A DNA stretch of 64,000 nt from Sphingobium boeckii (GCF_014199215.1 NZ_JACIJC010000006.1:83105-147104); one strand, 5' to 3'. Counted from the stretch's first letter, positions 34,731 through 45,373 are shown. Numbers and translations are program-made. Notes: generated by a model from the letters alone, not told the origin.

Positions 34731-35921
34731 ATGGCGAAAGCTAAGTTTGAGCGGAACAAGCCGCATTGCAACATCGGCACCATCGGTCACGTCGATCATG
34801 GCAAGACCTCGCTGACCGCAGCGATCACCAAGGTTCTCGCCGAAACCGGCGGCGCTACCTTCACGAGCTATGCGAACATCGATAAGGCGCCCGAAGAGCG
34901 CGAGCGCGGCATCACCATCTCGACCGCACACGTCGAGTATGAGACGGAAGCGCGTCACTATGCGCACGTCGATTGCCCGGGCCACGCCGATTATGTGAAG
35001 AACATGATCACGGGTGCCGCACAGATGGATGGCGCGATCCTCGTCGTTTCGGCGACCGATGGCCCGATGCCACAGACCAAGGAGCACATCCTGCTCGCAA
35101 AGCAGGTCGGCGTTCCCCAGATGGTCGTGTTCATGAACAAGGTCGATCTGGTTGACGATGCCGAGCTTCTCGAGCTGGTCGAGCTGGAAATCCGCGAGCT
35201 TCTCTCGAAGTATGATTTCGATGGCGACAACATCCCCATCATCCAGGGTTCGGCTGTGGCCGCGCTTGACGACAAGACGCCTGAAATCGGCCATGACGCC
35301 GTGCTCAAGCTGATGGAAGCCGTCGATAGCTGGATCCCGCAGCCAGAGCGTCCGCTCGACCGCGCATTCCTGATGCCGATCGAAGACGTTTTCTCGATCT
35401 CGGGTCGTGGTACGGTTGTCACCGGCCGCGTCGAGACCGGCATCGTGAAGGTTGGCGAGGAAGTCGAGATCGTCGGCATCAAGGACACCAAGAAGACCGT
35501 CGTGACCGGCGTCGAAATGTTCCGCAAGCTGCTCGATCAGGGCCAGGCTGGCGACAACATCGGCGCGCTGATCCGCGGCGTTGGCCGTGAAGAAGTCGAG
35601 CGCGGCCAGGTGCTCTGCAAGCCCGGTTCGATCACGCCGCACACCGAGTTCACCTCGGAAGTGTATGTCCTGTCGAAGGACGAGGGCGGCCGTCACACGC
35701 CATTCTTCGCGAACTATCGTCCGCAATTCTACTTCCGCACCACCGACGTCACCGGTGAAGTTGTCCTCCCCGAGGGCACCGAAATGGTGATGCCTGGCGA
35801 TAACGTGCAGCTCGGCATCAAGCTGATTGCCCCGATCGCCATGGACCAGGGTCTGCGCTTCGCAATTCGCGAAGGTGGCCGCACGGTCGGTGCAGGGGTT
35901 GTGGCTTCGATCACAAAGTAA
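34731..35921 (+). CDS. tuf: Elongation factor Tu
   Basis: GTPase that delivers aminoacyl-tRNA to the ribosome. The 396-residue protein has [46 protein letters not shown], and the domain 2-3 sequence ending [15 protein letters not shown]. Codon use is strongly biased, as expected for a very highly expressed gene. GTAGGAAG precedes the ATG. A strong hairpin follows the gene before rpsJ. Only this copy is in the window; a second may exist elsewhere. Confidence 0.98.
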   Translation: MAKAKFERNKPHCNIGTIGHVDHGKTSLTAAITKVLAETGGATFTSYANIDKAPEERERGITISTAHVEYETEARHYAHVDCPGHADYVKNMITGAAQMDGAILVVSATDGPMPQTKEHILLAKQVGVPQMVVFMNKVDLVDDAELLELVELEIRELLSKYDFDGDNIPIIQGSAVAALDDKTPEIGHDAVLKLMEAVDSWIPQPERPLDRAFLMPIEDVFSISGRGTVVTGRVETGIVKVGEEVEIVGIKDTKKTVVTGVEMFRKLLDQGQAGDNIGALIRGVGREEVERGQVLCKPGSITPHTEFTSEVYVLSKDEGGRHTPFFANYRPQFYFRTTDVTGEVVLPEGTEMVMPGDNVQLGIKLIAPIAMDQGLRFAIREGGRTVGAGVVASITK

Positions 35922-35933
35922 TATAGGCACCGC

Positions 35934-35975
35934 AGTCGCCCGATTCTCCGCAGGGGAATCGGGCGACTCGCATTT
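35934..35975 (+). terminator. Strong hairpin after tuf
   Basis: A perfect 13-bp stem pairs AGTCGCCCGATTC (35934-35946) with GAATCGGGCGACT (35956-35968) around a nine-base loop, followed by the T-rich CGCATTTCATTT. It is placed between tuf and rpsJ. It may be a partial terminator or processing site separating the very abundant tuf message from the S10 operon. The T tract is broken, so full termination is uncertain. Confidence 0.6.
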
Positions 35976-36031
35976 CATTTAATACGGTTACCCTCCCTCG
36001 GGAGGACGGCTCTTTCGCATCGGTAGTGGAC

Positions 36032-36343
<312 letters not shown>

Positions 36344-36505
36344 GGCCAGCAAGACATAGGGATACCGCACGGCTCCGGCCGTGGTCTGCGTCCCCCGTCT
36401 TTCCCCGTTCGCGGGGGCCAGCCCGGACGGGGCGATGTCAATAATTTTGGGTTGGAGCACGCCCGCGGAATTTCCCGCGGGCCTCTGTATTAGGGAGTAT
36501 GGATC
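36344..36505 (+). promoter_or_regulatory. Structured rpsJ-rplC spacer (possible leader)
   Basis: This spacer can form three consecutive hairpins. CACGGC/GCCGTG pairs at 36368-36383. CCCCG/CGGGG closes a TTCG loop at 36403-36416. The perfect 8-bp GCCCGCGG/CCGCGGGC stem lies at 36461-36482, about 20 bases before the rplC start. Such a series is typical of an r-protein-controlled leader or attenuator. No known Rfam leader is recognised by eye. Confidence 0.5.
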
Positions 36506-37267
36506 ATGCGCACTGGCGTGATCGCGAAGAAAATGGGGATGACCCGGGTGTTCCTGGACGACGGCAAGCATGTGCCGGTTACCGTCCTGTCGCTTGAGGG
36601 TTGTCAGGTTGTTGCGCGTCGGGAGGCCGATCGCGACGGCTATGTCGCTGTCCAATTGGGCGCCGGCACCGCGAAAGCGAAAAACATCACCAAGCCTGAG
36701 CGTGGCCATTTCGGCAAAGCCGAAGTCGAGCCCAAGGCGCGGCTTCAGGAATTCCGCGTCGCCGAAGATGCGCTGCTCGATGTGGGCGCCTATATCTCGG
36801 CGGACCATTTCGTGGCTGGCCAGCTCGTCGATATCGGCGGCCAGACACAGGGCAAGGGCTTTGCCGGTGCCATGAAGCGTTGGGGCTTCGGGGGTCTTCG
36901 GGCTTCGCACGGCGTCTCGCTCTCTCACCGTTCGCATGGTTCCACGGGCAACCGTCAGGATCCGGGTCGCGTGTTCAAGAACAAGAAGATGGCCGGCCAT
37001 ATGGGCGACCGTCAGCGCACCCAGCAGAATCTGGAAATCGTCTCGACCGATGTCGAGCGCGGTCTTCTGTTCGTGAAGGGTTCGGTCCCCGGTTCCAAGG
37101 GTGGCTGGCTGTTCGTGAAGGATGCCGTGAAGGTGCCGCGTCACAGCGATGCGCCCTATCCCGCTGGCCTGAAGCTGGCTGCCAATCTCAATGACGATGC
37201 CGCTCCCGCGGAAGCGCCGGCCGAAGCCGCTGCTCCCGTCGAGACGGTCGAAGGCCAGGAGGGCTGA
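36506..37267 (+). CDS. rplC: 50S ribosomal protein L3
   Basis: Early-assembly large-subunit protein near the peptidyl-transferase centre. The 253-residue protein has [20 protein letters not shown] at the start, the long internal loop [20 protein letters not shown] with [22 protein letters not shown], and a C-terminal extension rich in Ala, Glu and Pro ([20 protein letters not shown]). This tail, absent from E. coli L3 (209 residues), explains the extra length. It is followed by rplD after two bases. Confidence 0.98.
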   Translation: MRTGVIAKKMGMTRVFLDDGKHVPVTVLSLEGCQVVARREADRDGYVAVQLGAGTAKAKNITKPERGHFGKAEVEPKARLQEFRVAEDALLDVGAYISADHFVAGQLVDIGGQTQGKGFAGAMKRWGFGGLRASHGVSLSHRSHGSTGNRQDPGRVFKNKKMAGHMGDRQRTQQNLEIVSTDVERGLLFVKGSVPGSKGGWLFVKDAVKVPRHSDAPYPAGLKLAANLNDDAAPAEAPAEAAAPVETVEGQEG

Positions 37268-37269
37268 TC

Positions 37270-37896
37270 ATGAAAATCAAGGTTCAGACCCTCGACGCCA
37301 AGGGCAAGGGCGACATCGACCTCAATGACGAGATCTTCGGCGTCGAGCCGCGCGCAGACATTCTGCACCGCGTCGTTACCTGGCAGCTCGAAAAGCGCCG
37401 CGCCACCGCGCGTGGCACGCGTGAGCGCTCGGATGTCGCACGCACCGGCAAGAAGTTCGGTCGCCAGAAGGGCGGCGGTACGGCACGTCACGGCGATCGC
37501 CGTGCGCCGATCTTCATCGGTGGTGGTAAGGCTCACGGCGCGCGCGTTCGTGATTTCAATCCGTCGCTGAACAAGAAGATCCGCGTTTTGGGCCTGCGCA
37601 TGGCGCTGTCGTCCAAGGCGAAGTCCGGCGATCTGATCATCATGGAAGATCTGGCCGTCGCAGAAGGCAAGACCAAGGCGCTCGTCGCCAATCTCGCCAA
37701 TCTGGGCTTCGGCAAGACCGCTCTGGTGATCGACGGCGATGCGGTCGAGCAGAGTTTCGCGCTGGCATCGGCAAACCTGCACACGATCAACGTGCTGCCG
37801 GCGATCGGCGCCAATGTATATGACATCCTGAAGGCCGAAACGCTGGTGCTTACCCGCGCTGCGGTAGAAAAGCTGGAGGCGCGGTTCAATGGCTAA
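37270..37896 (+). CDS. rplD: 50S ribosomal protein L4
   Basis: Lines the exit tunnel; in E. coli it also represses its own S10 operon. The 208-residue protein has the tunnel loop region [20 protein letters not shown] and [20 protein letters not shown]. The C-terminal domain ends [17 protein letters not shown]. The last codons overlap the start of rplW by eight bases, so translation is coupled. Start ATG follows GGAGGGC from the end of rplC. Confidence 0.98.
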   Translation: MKIKVQTLDAKGKGDIDLNDEIFGVEPRADILHRVVTWQLEKRRATARGTRERSDVARTGKKFGRQKGGGTARHGDRRAPIFIGGGKAHGARVRDFNPSLNKKIRVLGLRMALSSKAKSGDLIIMEDLAVAEGKTKALVANLANLGFGKTALVIDGDAVEQSFALASANLHTINVLPAIGANVYDILKAETLVLTRAAVEKLEARFNG

Positions 37897-38203
37897 AAAG
37901 CAGGCCAAGGGCATCGACAACCGTCATTATGACGTGGTTGTCGCCCCGCACATCACCGAGAAGTCGACGCTGCTCTCCGAGCATAATGCGGTTGTCTTCA
38001 AGGTGGCAAACGACGCAACCAAGCCGCAGATCAAAGCGGCTGTGGAAGCCCTGTTCGACGTGACCGTGATGAACGTGAACACGATGAACCAGAAGGGCAA
38101 GACGAAGCGCTGGAAGGGCAAGCCCTACAAGCGCTCCGACGTGAAGAAGGCGGTTGTGACGCTGGCCGAAGGCCAGTCGATCGACGTCACCACCGGTATC
38201 TGA
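37889..38203 (+). CDS. rplW: 50S ribosomal protein L23
   Basis: Exit-tunnel rim protein that docks SRP and trigger factor. The 104-residue protein has [20 protein letters not shown], the family signature, and ends with [14 protein letters not shown]. The basic loop [20 protein letters not shown] contacts 23S rRNA. Its ATG lies inside the end of rplD. rplB follows after ten bases with GAGGCGGGA in the spacer. Confidence 0.97.
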   Translation: MAKKQAKGIDNRHYDVVVAPHITEKSTLLSEHNAVVFKVANDATKPQIKAAVEALFDVTVMNVNTMNQKGKTKRWKGKPYKRSDVKKAVVTLAEGQSIDVTTGI

Positions 38204-38213
38204 GGCGGGATAG

Positions 38214-39050
38214 ATGGCACTCAAGCACTATAACCCGACGAGCCCGGCCCGACGCGGCCTGATTCTCGTCGATCGTTCCTCGCTGCACAAGGGCAAGCCT
38301 CTCAAGGCGCTCACGGTCGGCAAGACCAAAACCGGCGGCCGCAACAACAAGGGTCATGTGACCTCGCGCGGCATCGCTGGTGGCCACAAGCAGAGCTATC
38401 GCATCATCGACTTCAAGCGTCGTAAATGGGATATGCCTGCCACGGTCGAGCGTCTGGAATATGATCCCAACCGCACTGCGTTCATCGCTCTGGTGAAATA
38501 CACCGATGGCGAGCAGACCTACATCATCGCACCGCAGCGCCTTGGCGTTGGCGACACCATCGTCGCTGGCAAGAAGACCGACGTAAAGCCGGGCAACGCG
38601 ATGGAATTGGGGCAGATGCCGGTCGGCACGATCGTCCACAATATCGAGATGAAGCCCGGCAAGGGCGGCCAGATCGCCCGTTCGGCAGGCACCTATGTGC
38701 AGGTCGTTGGTCGTGATCGCGGTCTCGTGATCGTCCGCCTCAACTCGGGCGAGCAGCGTTACATTCGCGGCGAGTGCATGGGTACGGTTGGCGCGGTTTC
38801 AAACCCCGACAATTCGAACCAGAACCTGGCCAAGGCCGGCCGCAATCGCTGGAAGGGCATCCGCCCGCTGACCCGCGGTGTTGCAAAGAACCCGGTCGAT
38901 CACCCGCATGGCGGTGGTGAAGGCCGGACTTCCGGTGGTCGTCATCCCGTGACGCCATGGGGCAAGCCGACCAAGGGTGCTCGCACTCGTCATAACAAGT
39001 CGACCGACAAGATGATCATCCGGTCGCGTCACGCGAAGAAGAAGAGGTAA
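38214..39050 (+). CDS. rplB: 50S ribosomal protein L2
   Basis: Essential for subunit joining and peptidyl-transferase activity. The 278-residue protein has [20 protein letters not shown], the [20 protein letters not shown] segment, and the conserved C-terminal [20 protein letters not shown] containing the functionally important histidine. Normal length. Followed by rpsS after three bases. Confidence 0.98.
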   Translation: MALKHYNPTSPARRGLILVDRSSLHKGKPLKALTVGKTKTGGRNNKGHVTSRGIAGGHKQSYRIIDFKRRKWDMPATVERLEYDPNRTAFIALVKYTDGEQTYIIAPQRLGVGDTIVAGKKTDVKPGNAMELGQMPVGTIVHNIEMKPGKGGQIARSAGTYVQVVGRDRGLVIVRLNSGEQRYIRGECMGTVGAVSNPDNSNQNLAKAGRNRWKGIRPLTRGVAKNPVDHPHGGGEGRTSGGRHPVTPWGKPTKGARTRHNKSTDKMIIRSRHAKKKR

Positions 39051-39053
39051 GCT

Positions 39054-39329
39054 ATGGCCCGTTCCATCTGGAAAGGTCCGTTCGTCGACCTGCATCTGCT
39101 GAAGAAGGCCGAAACCGCGCAGGAAACGAACGCGCGCGCGCCGATCAAGACCTGGTCGCGCCGCTCCACCATCCTGCCGCAGTTCGTTGGCCTGACCTTC
39201 AACGTCTATAACGGCCGCAAGTTCGTTCCCGTTTCGGTGAACGAAGACATGGTCGGCATGAAGCTGGGTGAATTCGCGCCGACGCGCTACTTCCCCGGCC
39301 ACGCAGCCGACAAGAAGGGCAAGCGCTAA
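39054..39329 (+). CDS. rpsS: 30S ribosomal protein S19
   Basis: Head protein that binds 16S rRNA together with S13. The 91-residue protein reads [20 protein letters not shown] at the start. It ends in the family signature [20 protein letters not shown] with a basic GKR tail. The final base of its stop is shared with the rplV start (TAATG), so the two are tightly coupled. Confidence 0.97.
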   Translation: MARSIWKGPFVDLHLLKKAETAQETNARAPIKTWSRRSTILPQFVGLTFNVYNGRKFVPVSVNEDMVGMKLGEFAPTRYFPGHAADKKGKR

Positions 39330-39706
39330 TGTCCAAGCCTAAATCACCCCGCAAGGTCGGCGAGAAGGAAGCTCTTGCTGTGGGCACCACGATCCGTGGT
39401 TCCGCGCAGAAGCTGAACCTCGTCGCGGCGCTGATCCGCAACAAGAAGGTCGGCGATGCGATGAACATCCTCTCCTTCTCCAAGAAGGCGATGGCTGTTG
39501 ACGTGCGCAAGGTGCTCGCAAGCGCCGTGGCGAACGCCGAGAACAACCACAACCTCGATATCGACGCTCTGGTCGTATCCGAGGCGAGCGTCGGCAAGGC
39601 GCTTTCGATGAAGCGCTTCGCCGCCCGCGCCCGCGGTCGTTCGACGCAGATCATCAAGCCGTTCAGCCGTGTGCGCATCGTGGTGCGCGAGCAGGAAGAA
39701 GCATAA
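39329..39706 (+). CDS. rplV: 50S ribosomal protein L22
   Basis: Exit-tunnel protein whose extended loop shapes the constriction. The 125-residue protein starts [20 protein letters not shown] and contains [20 protein letters not shown] and the beta-hairpin [20 protein letters not shown]. The start overlaps the rpsS stop and the stop overlaps the rpsC start, both as TAATG. Confidence 0.97.
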   Translation: MSKPKSPRKVGEKEALAVGTTIRGSAQKLNLVAALIRNKKVGDAMNILSFSKKAMAVDVRKVLASAVANAENNHNLDIDALVVSEASVGKALSMKRFAARARGRSTQIIKPFSRVRIVVREQEEA

Positions 39707-40401
39707 TGGGTCACAAGAGCAATCCGATCGGTCTGCGTCTTCAGATCAACCGCACCTGGGACAGCCGCTGGTTCGCGGAAGGCCAGGATTATGGCCGTCT
39801 GCTGCTTGAGGATCTGCGGATCCGCAAGTTCATCATGAAGGAGCTGCCGCAGGCGGCGATTTCCAAGGTGGTGATCGAGCGTCCGGCCAAGCTGTGCCGC
39901 GTGTCCATCTACGCTGCGCGCCCCGGCGTGATCATCGGCAAGAAGGGCGCGGACATCGAGAAGCTGCGCAAGAAGCTGGCTTCGATGACCTCTTCGGACG
40001 TGAGCCTGAACATCGTCGAAATCCGCAAGCCGGAAATCGACAGCAAGCTCGTCGCCCAGTCGATCGCCGATCAGCTCGAGCGTCGCGTCGCTTTCCGTCG
40101 CGCCATGAAGCGCGCGGTTCAGTCGGCGCTGCGTCTTGGCGCGGAAGGCATCAAGATCACGTGCGGTGGCCGTCTCGGCGGCGCTGAAATCGCCCGCGTC
40201 GAATGGTATCGCGAAGGCCGCGTGCCTTTGCATACGCTGCGCGCGAACGTCGATTATGCCGATGCCGAAGCGCATACCGCTTATGGCGTGTGCGGGATCA
40301 AGGTCTGGATCTTCAAGGGCGAGATTCTCGGCCATGATCCGATGGCTCATGACCGGCTCATGATGGAAGCCCAAACCTCGGGAGTACGGCCCGCGCGATA
40401 A
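39706..40401 (+). CDS. rpsC: 30S ribosomal protein S3
   Basis: mRNA-entry-channel protein with a KH domain. The 231-residue protein starts [20 protein letters not shown]. It has the KH motif [19 protein letters not shown], the C-terminal domain [20 protein letters not shown], and [20 protein letters not shown]. Start overlaps rplV. A 68-base spacer separates it from rplP. Confidence 0.98.
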   Translation: MGHKSNPIGLRLQINRTWDSRWFAEGQDYGRLLLEDLRIRKFIMKELPQAAISKVVIERPAKLCRVSIYAARPGVIIGKKGADIEKLRKKLASMTSSDVSLNIVEIRKPEIDSKLVAQSIADQLERRVAFRRAMKRAVQSALRLGAEGIKITCGGRLGGAEIARVEWYREGRVPLHTLRANVDYADAEAHTAYGVCGIKVWIFKGEILGHDPMAHDRLMMEAQTSGVRPAR

Positions 40402-40469
40402 GGCTTAACAGCCCTGTCAGCACGGCCTGATCGACCGACATACGAACGGTGTCAGAAGGCGAATAAGAA

Positions 40470-40892
40470 ATGCTTCAACCCAAGAAGACCAAGTTCCGCA
40501 AGGCGTTCAAGGGCCGGATCCACGGCAACGCTGCCGGCGGCACCACGCTCAACTTCGGCGCCTTCGGCCTGAAGGCGATGGAACCGGACCGGATCACGGC
40601 CCGCCAGATCGAAGCGGCGCGCCGCGCGATCACGCGCCACATCAAGCGCCAGGGGCGTTTGTGGATCCGCGTATTCCCCGATTTGCCGGTTTCGAAAAAG
40701 CCTGCCGAAGTCCGTCAGGGCAAGGGCAAGGGTTCGAACGAATATTGGGCGGCGCGCGTCAAGCCCGGCCGTATCCTGTTCGAACTGGACGGCGTACCCG
40801 GCCCGCTGGCCCGCGTTGCTTTCGAGCGCGCCATGGAAAAGCTGCCGATCAAAACCAAGGTGGTCGCCCGCCTTGGCGAATCGATGCACTGA
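40470..40892 (+). CDS. rplP: 50S ribosomal protein L16
   Basis: Large-subunit protein beside the tRNA A/P sites. The 140-residue protein starts [20 protein letters not shown] and shows the signatures [15 protein letters not shown] ([17 protein letters not shown]) and the [20 protein letters not shown] loop that reaches the peptidyl-transferase centre. rpmC follows after twelve bases. Confidence 0.97.
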   Translation: MLQPKKTKFRKAFKGRIHGNAAGGTTLNFGAFGLKAMEPDRITARQIEAARRAITRHIKRQGRLWIRVFPDLPVSKKPAEVRQGKGKGSNEYWAARVKPGRILFELDGVPGPLARVAFERAMEKLPIKTKVVARLGESMH

Positions 40893-40904
40893 GGAATTTG
40901 AGAG

Positions 40905-41114
40905 ATGGCTAACAAAGACGATCTCAAGGTGAAAACCGACGACCAGCTCAGCGAGCAGTTGGGCGAGCTGAAGCGCGAGCAGTTCAACCTGCGCTTCCAG
41001 GCCGCGACCAACCAGCTCGAGAAGCCGTCGCGTATGCGCGTGGTGCGTCGCACCATCGCACAGATCAAGACGCTTCAGACCGCGCGTTCGCGCGACGCTG
41101 CGGCAAAGGCTTAA
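40905..41114 (+). CDS. rpmC: 50S ribosomal protein L29
   Basis: Small helical exit-rim protein, 69 residues: a coiled pair of helices including [20 protein letters not shown] and [20 protein letters not shown]. The order rplP-rpmC-rpsQ is standard. GAGAG lies before the ATG; the spacer to rpsQ is ten bases. Confidence 0.96.
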   Translation: MANKDDLKVKTDDQLSEQLGELKREQFNLRFQAATNQLEKPSRMRVVRRTIAQIKTLQTARSRDAAAKA

Positions 41115-41124
41115 GGAACACACT

Positions 41125-41391
41125 ATGCCAAAGCGCGTGCTGACCGGAACGATCGTTTCCGACAAGACCGACAAGACGGTGGTGGTGAAGGTCGAACGCC
41201 GGGTAAAGCACCCTGTGTACGGCAAGATCATCCGTCGTTCGAAGAAGTATCATGCCCATGATGAAGCCAATTCCTACAAGGAAGGCGAAACCGTCCGGAT
41301 CGAAGAGACCGCGCCGATTTCGAAGCTGAAATCCTGGAAGGTCGTCGAGCGGGTTGATACCCATGCGGCGCCGGAAACAGCCGAAGGCTGA
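41125..41391 (+). CDS. rpsQ: 30S ribosomal protein S17
   Basis: OB-fold 16S rRNA-binding protein, 88 residues. It has [20 protein letters not shown], the [20 protein letters not shown] core and the [20 protein letters not shown] signature. It closes the S10 part of the cluster. A 59-base spacer leads to rplN, where the spc operon conventionally starts; I see no clear promoter there. Confidence 0.97.
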   Translation: MPKRVLTGTIVSDKTDKTVVVKVERRVKHPVYGKIIRRSKKYHAHDEANSYKEGETVRIEETAPISKLKSWKVVERVDTHAAPETAEG

Positions 41392-41450
41392 CAAGATCAA
41401 CGGAACTCCCGGAGCAATTCCGGAAAGCCAGATAAGAAGGAAGCGGATCA

Positions 41451-41822
41451 ATGATCCAGATGCAATCCAATCTTGATGTCGCTGACAACAGCGGCGCCAA
41501 GCGCGTCCAGTGCATCAAGGTGCTCGGAGGCTCCAAGCGGCGCACTGCGACCGTCGGCGACGTGATCGTCGTTTCGGTCAAGGAAGCAGCGCCGCGCGGC
41601 AAGGTGAAGAAGGGCGATGTCCATCGCGCCGTGATCGTGCGCACCCGCAAGGACATTCATCGTCCCGACGGTTCCACGATCCGCTTCGACGGCAATGCCG
41701 CCGTGCTGATCAACAAGAACAATGGCGAGCCCATCGGCACGCGCATCTTCGGGCCGGTCGTTCGCGAGCTTCGCGGCAAGAACCACATGAAGATCATCTC
41801 GCTCGCACCGGAGGTGTTGTAA
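41451..41822 (+). CDS. rplN: 50S ribosomal protein L14
   Basis: Subunit-interface protein, 123 residues. It starts [20 protein letters not shown] and has the signature [20 protein letters not shown] and [20 protein letters not shown]. Its stop codon TAA overlaps the rplX ATG by one base pair step (TAATG). Confidence 0.97.
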   Translation: MIQMQSNLDVADNSGAKRVQCIKVLGGSKRRTATVGDVIVVSVKEAAPRGKVKKGDVHRAVIVRTRKDIHRPDGSTIRFDGNAAVLINKNNGEPIGTRIFGPVVRELRGKNHMKIISLAPEVL

Positions 41823-42142
41823 TGGCATCCGCCAAGATCAAGAAGGGTGACACGGTCGTCGTCCTGTCCGGCAAGGACAAGGGCCGCACCGGCGAAGTCA
41901 CCAAGAGCCTGCCCAAGGATGGCAAGGTCGTCGTTTCGGGCGTGAACATCGCGACCCGTCATCGCAAGCCGACCCAGCAGAATCCGCAGGGCGGCCTGGA
42001 ACGCACGGAAGCGCCGATGCACGTCTCGAAGGTCGCGATTGCCGATCCCAAGGATGGCAAGCCGACGCGCGTTCGCTTTGAAACCAAGGACGGCAAGAAG
42101 GTTCGCGTCGCCGTGAAGTCCGGGGAGACGATCAGTGGCTGA
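41822..42142 (+). CDS. rplX: 50S ribosomal protein L24
   Basis: Assembly-initiating protein, 106 residues, with the KOW motif [20 protein letters not shown] near the N terminus and [20 protein letters not shown] in the middle. I place the start at the ATG of 41822-41824, which overlaps the rplN stop. A longer frame upstream is only a shadow of rplN. Its end overlaps the rplE start by eight bases. Confidence 0.96.
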   Translation: MASAKIKKGDTVVVLSGKDKGRTGEVTKSLPKDGKVVVSGVNIATRHRKPTQQNPQGGLERTEAPMHVSKVAIADPKDGKPTRVRFETKDGKKVRVAVKSGETISG

Positions 42143-42719
42143 TGCCCAATATACGCCGCGTCTGCGCAAGACGTATGATGAAACCATCATCAAGGCGATG
42201 ACCGAGAAATTCGGTTATAAGAATGTGATGCAGATTCCGCGTCTCGACAAGATCGTCATCAACATGGGTGTTGGCGAAGCGACGCAGGACAAGAAGAAGG
42301 TCGATATCGCGGCTTCCGAAATGGAGCTGATCGCCGGCCAGAAGCCTGTCATCACCAAGGCGAAGAAGTCGATCGCACAGTTCAAGCTGCGCGAAGGGAT
42401 GCCGATCGGCGTGAAGGTCACCCTTCGCCGTGAACGCATGTACGAATTCCTCGATCGCCTGATCACCGTCGCGCTGCCCCGCGTTCGCGATTTCCGTGGC
42501 CTCAATCCGAATTCGTTCGATGGCCGCGGCAATTATGCGATGGGTCTCAAGGAACAGATCATTTTCCCTGAGATCAGCTATGACCGCATCGAAAAGGTGC
42601 GCGGCATGGATGTGATCGTGACGACCACCGCGAAGACCGACGACGAGGCGCGCGAGCTGCTTCGCCTCTTCGGTTTCCCCTTCCCCCAGGAAGAAACCGA
42701 AGAAAAGAAGGCGGCCTGA
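42135..42719 (+). CDS. rplE: 50S ribosomal protein L5
   Basis: Binds 5S rRNA in the central protuberance. The 194-residue protein has [40 protein letters not shown], the [20 protein letters not shown] signature and [20 protein letters not shown]. The start is GTG at 42135, inside the end of rplX. It ends with a short charged tail EETEEKKAA. rpsN starts three bases later. Confidence 0.97.
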   Translation: MADAQYTPRLRKTYDETIIKAMTEKFGYKNVMQIPRLDKIVINMGVGEATQDKKKVDIAASEMELIAGQKPVITKAKKSIAQFKLREGMPIGVKVTLRRERMYEFLDRLITVALPRVRDFRGLNPNSFDGRGNYAMGLKEQIIFPEISYDRIEKVRGMDVIVTTTAKTDDEARELLRLFGFPFPQEETEEKKAA

Positions 42720-42722
42720 GCC

Positions 42723-43028
42723 ATGGCGAAACTGAGCTCCATCAATAAGAACGAACGCCGCAAGAAGCTGGTCAAGAAATATGCCGGTCGATATGCGTCG
42801 CTCAAGGCAATCGCGGGCGACACGTCCAAGGATGAAACCGAGCGTCTGATCGCACGGTTGAAGATGGCCGAGATTCCCCGGAACGGCAATCCGACCCGCG
42901 TTCGGAACCGTTGCGAAATCACCGGCCGTCCGCGCGCCTATTATCGTAAATTCCGTCTCTGCCGTATTCAGCTACGGGATCTGGCCAACAAAGGCCTCAT
43001 CCCCGGCGTTACGAAGTCGAGCTGGTAA
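42723..43028 (+). CDS. rpsN: 30S ribosomal protein S14
   Basis: Head protein of 101 residues. This is the long form without the zinc-binding CxxC pairs, recognised by the C-terminal signature [20 protein letters not shown] and [20 protein letters not shown] ending in Trp. Position between rplE and rpsH is standard for the spc operon. Confidence 0.97.
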   Translation: MAKLSSINKNERRKKLVKKYAGRYASLKAIAGDTSKDETERLIARLKMAEIPRNGNPTRVRNRCEITGRPRAYYRKFRLCRIQLRDLANKGLIPGVTKSSW

Positions 43029-43038
43029 GGATTAAGAG

Positions 43039-43434
43039 ATGGCATTGACCGATCCCTTGGGTGATTTGCTCACCCGCATCCGCAACGGCCAGCGCGCCAA
43101 GAAGGACAGCGTGGTTTCCCCCGCGTCCAAGCTGCGCGCGCGCGTTCTCGACGTGCTTCAGCGCGAAGGCTATATCCGTGGTTATCGCGAGGAAGAACTC
43201 GCGGGTCACGATGGCCTCCGCATCGAGCTGAAATATTTCGAAGGCCAGCCCGCAATTCAGCACGTCGCCCGCGTTTCAAAGCCCGGTCGCCGCGTTTATT
43301 CGGGTTCCAAGGATCTCCCTGTCGTGCGTAACGGCATGGGCATCACCATCGTCTCGACGCCCAAGGGTGTTCTGTCCGACGCGGAAGCGCGCGACCAGAA
43401 TGTCGGCGGCGAAGTGCTCGCGGAGGTCTTCTGA
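43039..43434 (+). CDS. rpsH: 30S ribosomal protein S8
   Basis: Primary 16S rRNA-binding protein and, in E. coli, the repressor of the spc operon. The 131-residue protein starts [20 protein letters not shown] and carries [20 protein letters not shown] at its C-terminal rRNA-binding face. The spacer to rplF is one base, with the ATG placed just after the TGA. Confidence 0.97.
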   Translation: MALTDPLGDLLTRIRNGQRAKKDSVVSPASKLRARVLDVLQREGYIRGYREEELAGHDGLRIELKYFEGQPAIQHVARVSKPGRRVYSGSKDLPVVRNGMGITIVSTPKGVLSDAEARDQNVGGEVLAEVF

Positions 43435-43435
43435 T

Positions 43436-43969
43436 ATGAGCCGCATCGGAAAAGTTCCGGTTCCCGTGCCTGCTGGCGTCACCGCCAGCATCGAAGGCAG
43501 CATTCTCTCGGTCAAAGGACCGAAGGGCACGCTGACCATGCCGATGCTGGACGACATCAGCTATGGCATCGAGGACAACCGCATCGTCGTGAAGCCGGCG
43601 AACGAGACCAAGCGTGCGCGCTCCTTCTGGGGTATGCACCGCACGCTGGTGCAAAACCTGGTGACGGGCGTCAACGACGGCTTCACCAAGGTGCTCGAAA
43701 TCACCGGCGTCGGCTATCGCGCGAATATCAACGGCAAGAAGCTCAAGCTTCAGCTCGGCTATTCGCACGATGTCGATATCGAAGTGCCGGAAGGCATCGA
43801 GGTGAAGACCCCTGATCAGACCACGGTCGAAATCTCGGGGATCGATCGTCAGAAGGTGGGTCAGCTTGCTGCTGAAATCCGCCAATGGCGCAAGCCGGAA
43901 CCCTATAAGGGCAAGGGCATCAAATATCGCGGAGAGTATATCTTCCGCAAAGAAGGTAAGAAGAAGTAA
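43436..43969 (+). CDS. rplF: 50S ribosomal protein L6
   Basis: Protein near the sarcin-ricin loop, 177 residues. From the ATG at 43436 it reads [20 protein letters not shown]. It contains the C-terminal signature [20 protein letters not shown]. The 23-codon upstream extension of the frame is a shadow of rpsH. rplR follows after three bases. Confidence 0.97.
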   Translation: MSRIGKVPVPVPAGVTASIEGSILSVKGPKGTLTMPMLDDISYGIEDNRIVVKPANETKRARSFWGMHRTLVQNLVTGVNDGFTKVLEITGVGYRANINGKKLKLQLGYSHDVDIEVPEGIEVKTPDQTTVEISGIDRQKVGQLAAEIRQWRKPEPYKGKGIKYRGEYIFRKEGKKK

Positions 43970-43972
43970 GCC

Positions 43973-44326
43973 ATGGCGAAACTCTCTCTCTTCGCAAAGC
44001 GGCGCCAGCGCGTCCGCTCCGCTCTCAAGGCTCGCGGCGGTCTCCGCCCCCGGCTTTCCATCCACCGTTCGGGCCGGCATATCTATGCCCAGGTCATCGA
44101 CGACGCGCAGGGCAAGACCCTCGCTTCGGCTTCGACCCTGGAAAAAGACGTGCGCGGCAAGACCGGCGCTACTTCGGAAGCTGCCGCCGATGTCGGCAAG
44201 CGCGTCGCCCAGAAGGCGAAGGACGCTGGCGTCACCAAGGTCGTGTTCGATCGCGGAGGCTTCCTGTTTCACGGACGCGTCAAGGCGCTGGCTGATGCCG
44301 CGCGTGAAGGCGGATTGGAGTTTTAA
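43973..44326 (+). CDS. rplR: 50S ribosomal protein L18
   Basis: 5S rRNA-binding protein of 117 residues. It has the basic N-terminal [20 protein letters not shown], then [20 protein letters not shown] and [20 protein letters not shown]. Its TAA overlaps the rpsE ATG (TAATG). Confidence 0.97.
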   Translation: MAKLSLFAKRRQRVRSALKARGGLRPRLSIHRSGRHIYAQVIDDAQGKTLASASTLEKDVRGKTGATSEAAADVGKRVAQKAKDAGVTKVVFDRGGFLFHGRVKALADAAREGGLEF

Positions 44327-45066
44327 TGATGGCTGACGAAACCAACCAGGGCGTCGAAGCCGCAGCAACCGACGCACCGGCAGCAGCACCCGAGGGCCGC
44401 GGCCCCCGTGGCGGCCGCGGTCGTGGCGGCCCCGGCGGCGGCAACAACCGCAGCGGTCCCGGTGGCGGTCGTGACAATCGTGGCGGTGGCCGTCGCGACA
44501 ATCGCGGTGGCAGCAACCAGGATGATGGCGGCGAAGAGCTGATCGAAAAGCTCGTTCACATCAACCGCGTTTCCAAGACCGTGAAGGGCGGCAAGCGCTT
44601 CGGCTTTGCAGCACTCGTGGTCGTGGGCGATGGCAAGGGCCGTTCGGGCTTTGGCCATGGCAAGGCGCGCGAAGTGCCCGAGGCGATCTCCAAGGCGACC
44701 GCGGCGGCCAAGAAGGCCATGATCCGCGTGCCGCTGAAGGAAGGCCGCACGCTGCATCATGATGGCACCGGTCATTTCGGCGCCGGCCTCGTCTATCTGC
44801 GCGCCGCGCCTTCGGGCACCGGCATCATCGCAGGTGGCCCGATGCGCGCTGTCTTCGAAAGCCTCGGCGTTGCCGACGTTGTGACCAAGTCGGTCGGCAC
44901 GTCCAACCCCTATAACATGATCCGGGCGACCTTCGAGGCGCTTGGTGAACAGACCAGCCCCAAGTCGGTGGCACAGCGTCGCGGCAAGAAGATTGCCGAT
45001 CTGCTGCGTCGTGGCGGTGCATCCGACGCGACGGTCCAGGCCGACGCTGAAGCGGTCGTGGAGTAA
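44326..45066 (+). CDS. rpsE: 30S ribosomal protein S5 with Arg/Gly-rich N-terminal extension
   Basis: Accuracy and mRNA-helicase protein of the small subunit. The conserved S5 body begins at about residue 66 ([20 protein letters not shown]) and runs through [20 protein letters not shown] to the end. It is preceded by about 65 residues of disordered, Ala then Arg/Gly-rich sequence with several RGG and DNRGG repeats. The 246-residue total is therefore much longer than E. coli S5 (167 residues). The spectinomycin-loop sequence is wild type. Two consecutive ATG codons (44326 and 44329) could start it. Confidence 0.96.
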   Translation: MMADETNQGVEAAATDAPAAAPEGRGPRGGRGRGGPGGGNNRSGPGGGRDNRGGGRRDNRGGSNQDDGGEELIEKLVHINRVSKTVKGGKRFGFAALVVVGDGKGRSGFGHGKAREVPEAISKATAAAKKAMIRVPLKEGRTLHHDGTGHFGAGLVYLRAAPSGTGIIAGGPMRAVFESLGVADVVTKSVGTSNPYNMIRATFEALGEQTSPKSVAQRRGKKIADLLRRGGASDATVQADAEAVVE

Positions 45067-45070
45067 GCAC

Positions 45071-45256
45071 ATGGCAGACAAGAAAACCGTCAAGCTGACC
45101 CAGACCGGGTCGCCCATCCGCCGTCACCCCGATCAGCGCAAGACGCTGGTGGGCTTGGGCCTCAACAAGATGCACCGCAAGGTGGAGCTTGAGGATACCC
45201 CTTCGGTGCGCGGCATGATGCAGAAGGTGCGTCACCTCATCACGGTGACCGAATAA
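45071..45256 (+). CDS. rpmD: 50S ribosomal protein L30
   Basis: A 61-residue large-subunit protein: [20 protein letters not shown], then [20 protein letters not shown], the L30 signature. The ATG at 45071 is four bases after the rpsE stop. A 117-base spacer with two hairpins follows before rplO. Confidence 0.96.
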   Translation: MADKKTVKLTQTGSPIRRHPDQRKTLVGLGLNKMHRKVELEDTPSVRGMMQKVRHLITVTE

Positions 45257-45263
45257 GAATCGC

Positions 45264-45328
45264 GTTTGCTCTGGTATCTTCCGGAGCAGATCGTTAGAGG
45301 CATCGCACCCCGGCCCCAGGCCGGGGTG
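45264..45328 (+). promoter_or_regulatory. Two hairpins in the rpmD-rplO spacer
   Basis: The spacer first offers TGCTCTGG/CCGGAGCA, an 8-bp stem at about 45269-45290. Then comes a perfect 10-bp stem, CACCCCGGCC (45306-45315) with GGCCGGGGTG (45319-45328), around only three loop bases. It is followed by TAGCCAATTTTATC. Such a stable element inside the spc operon suggests RNA processing or attenuation rather than a full stop, because rplO and secY must be expressed. Confidence 0.5.
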
Positions 45329-45373
45329 TAGCCAATTTTATCAGCGCGACAAAAGCGAAAGCGAGTGCACGAC

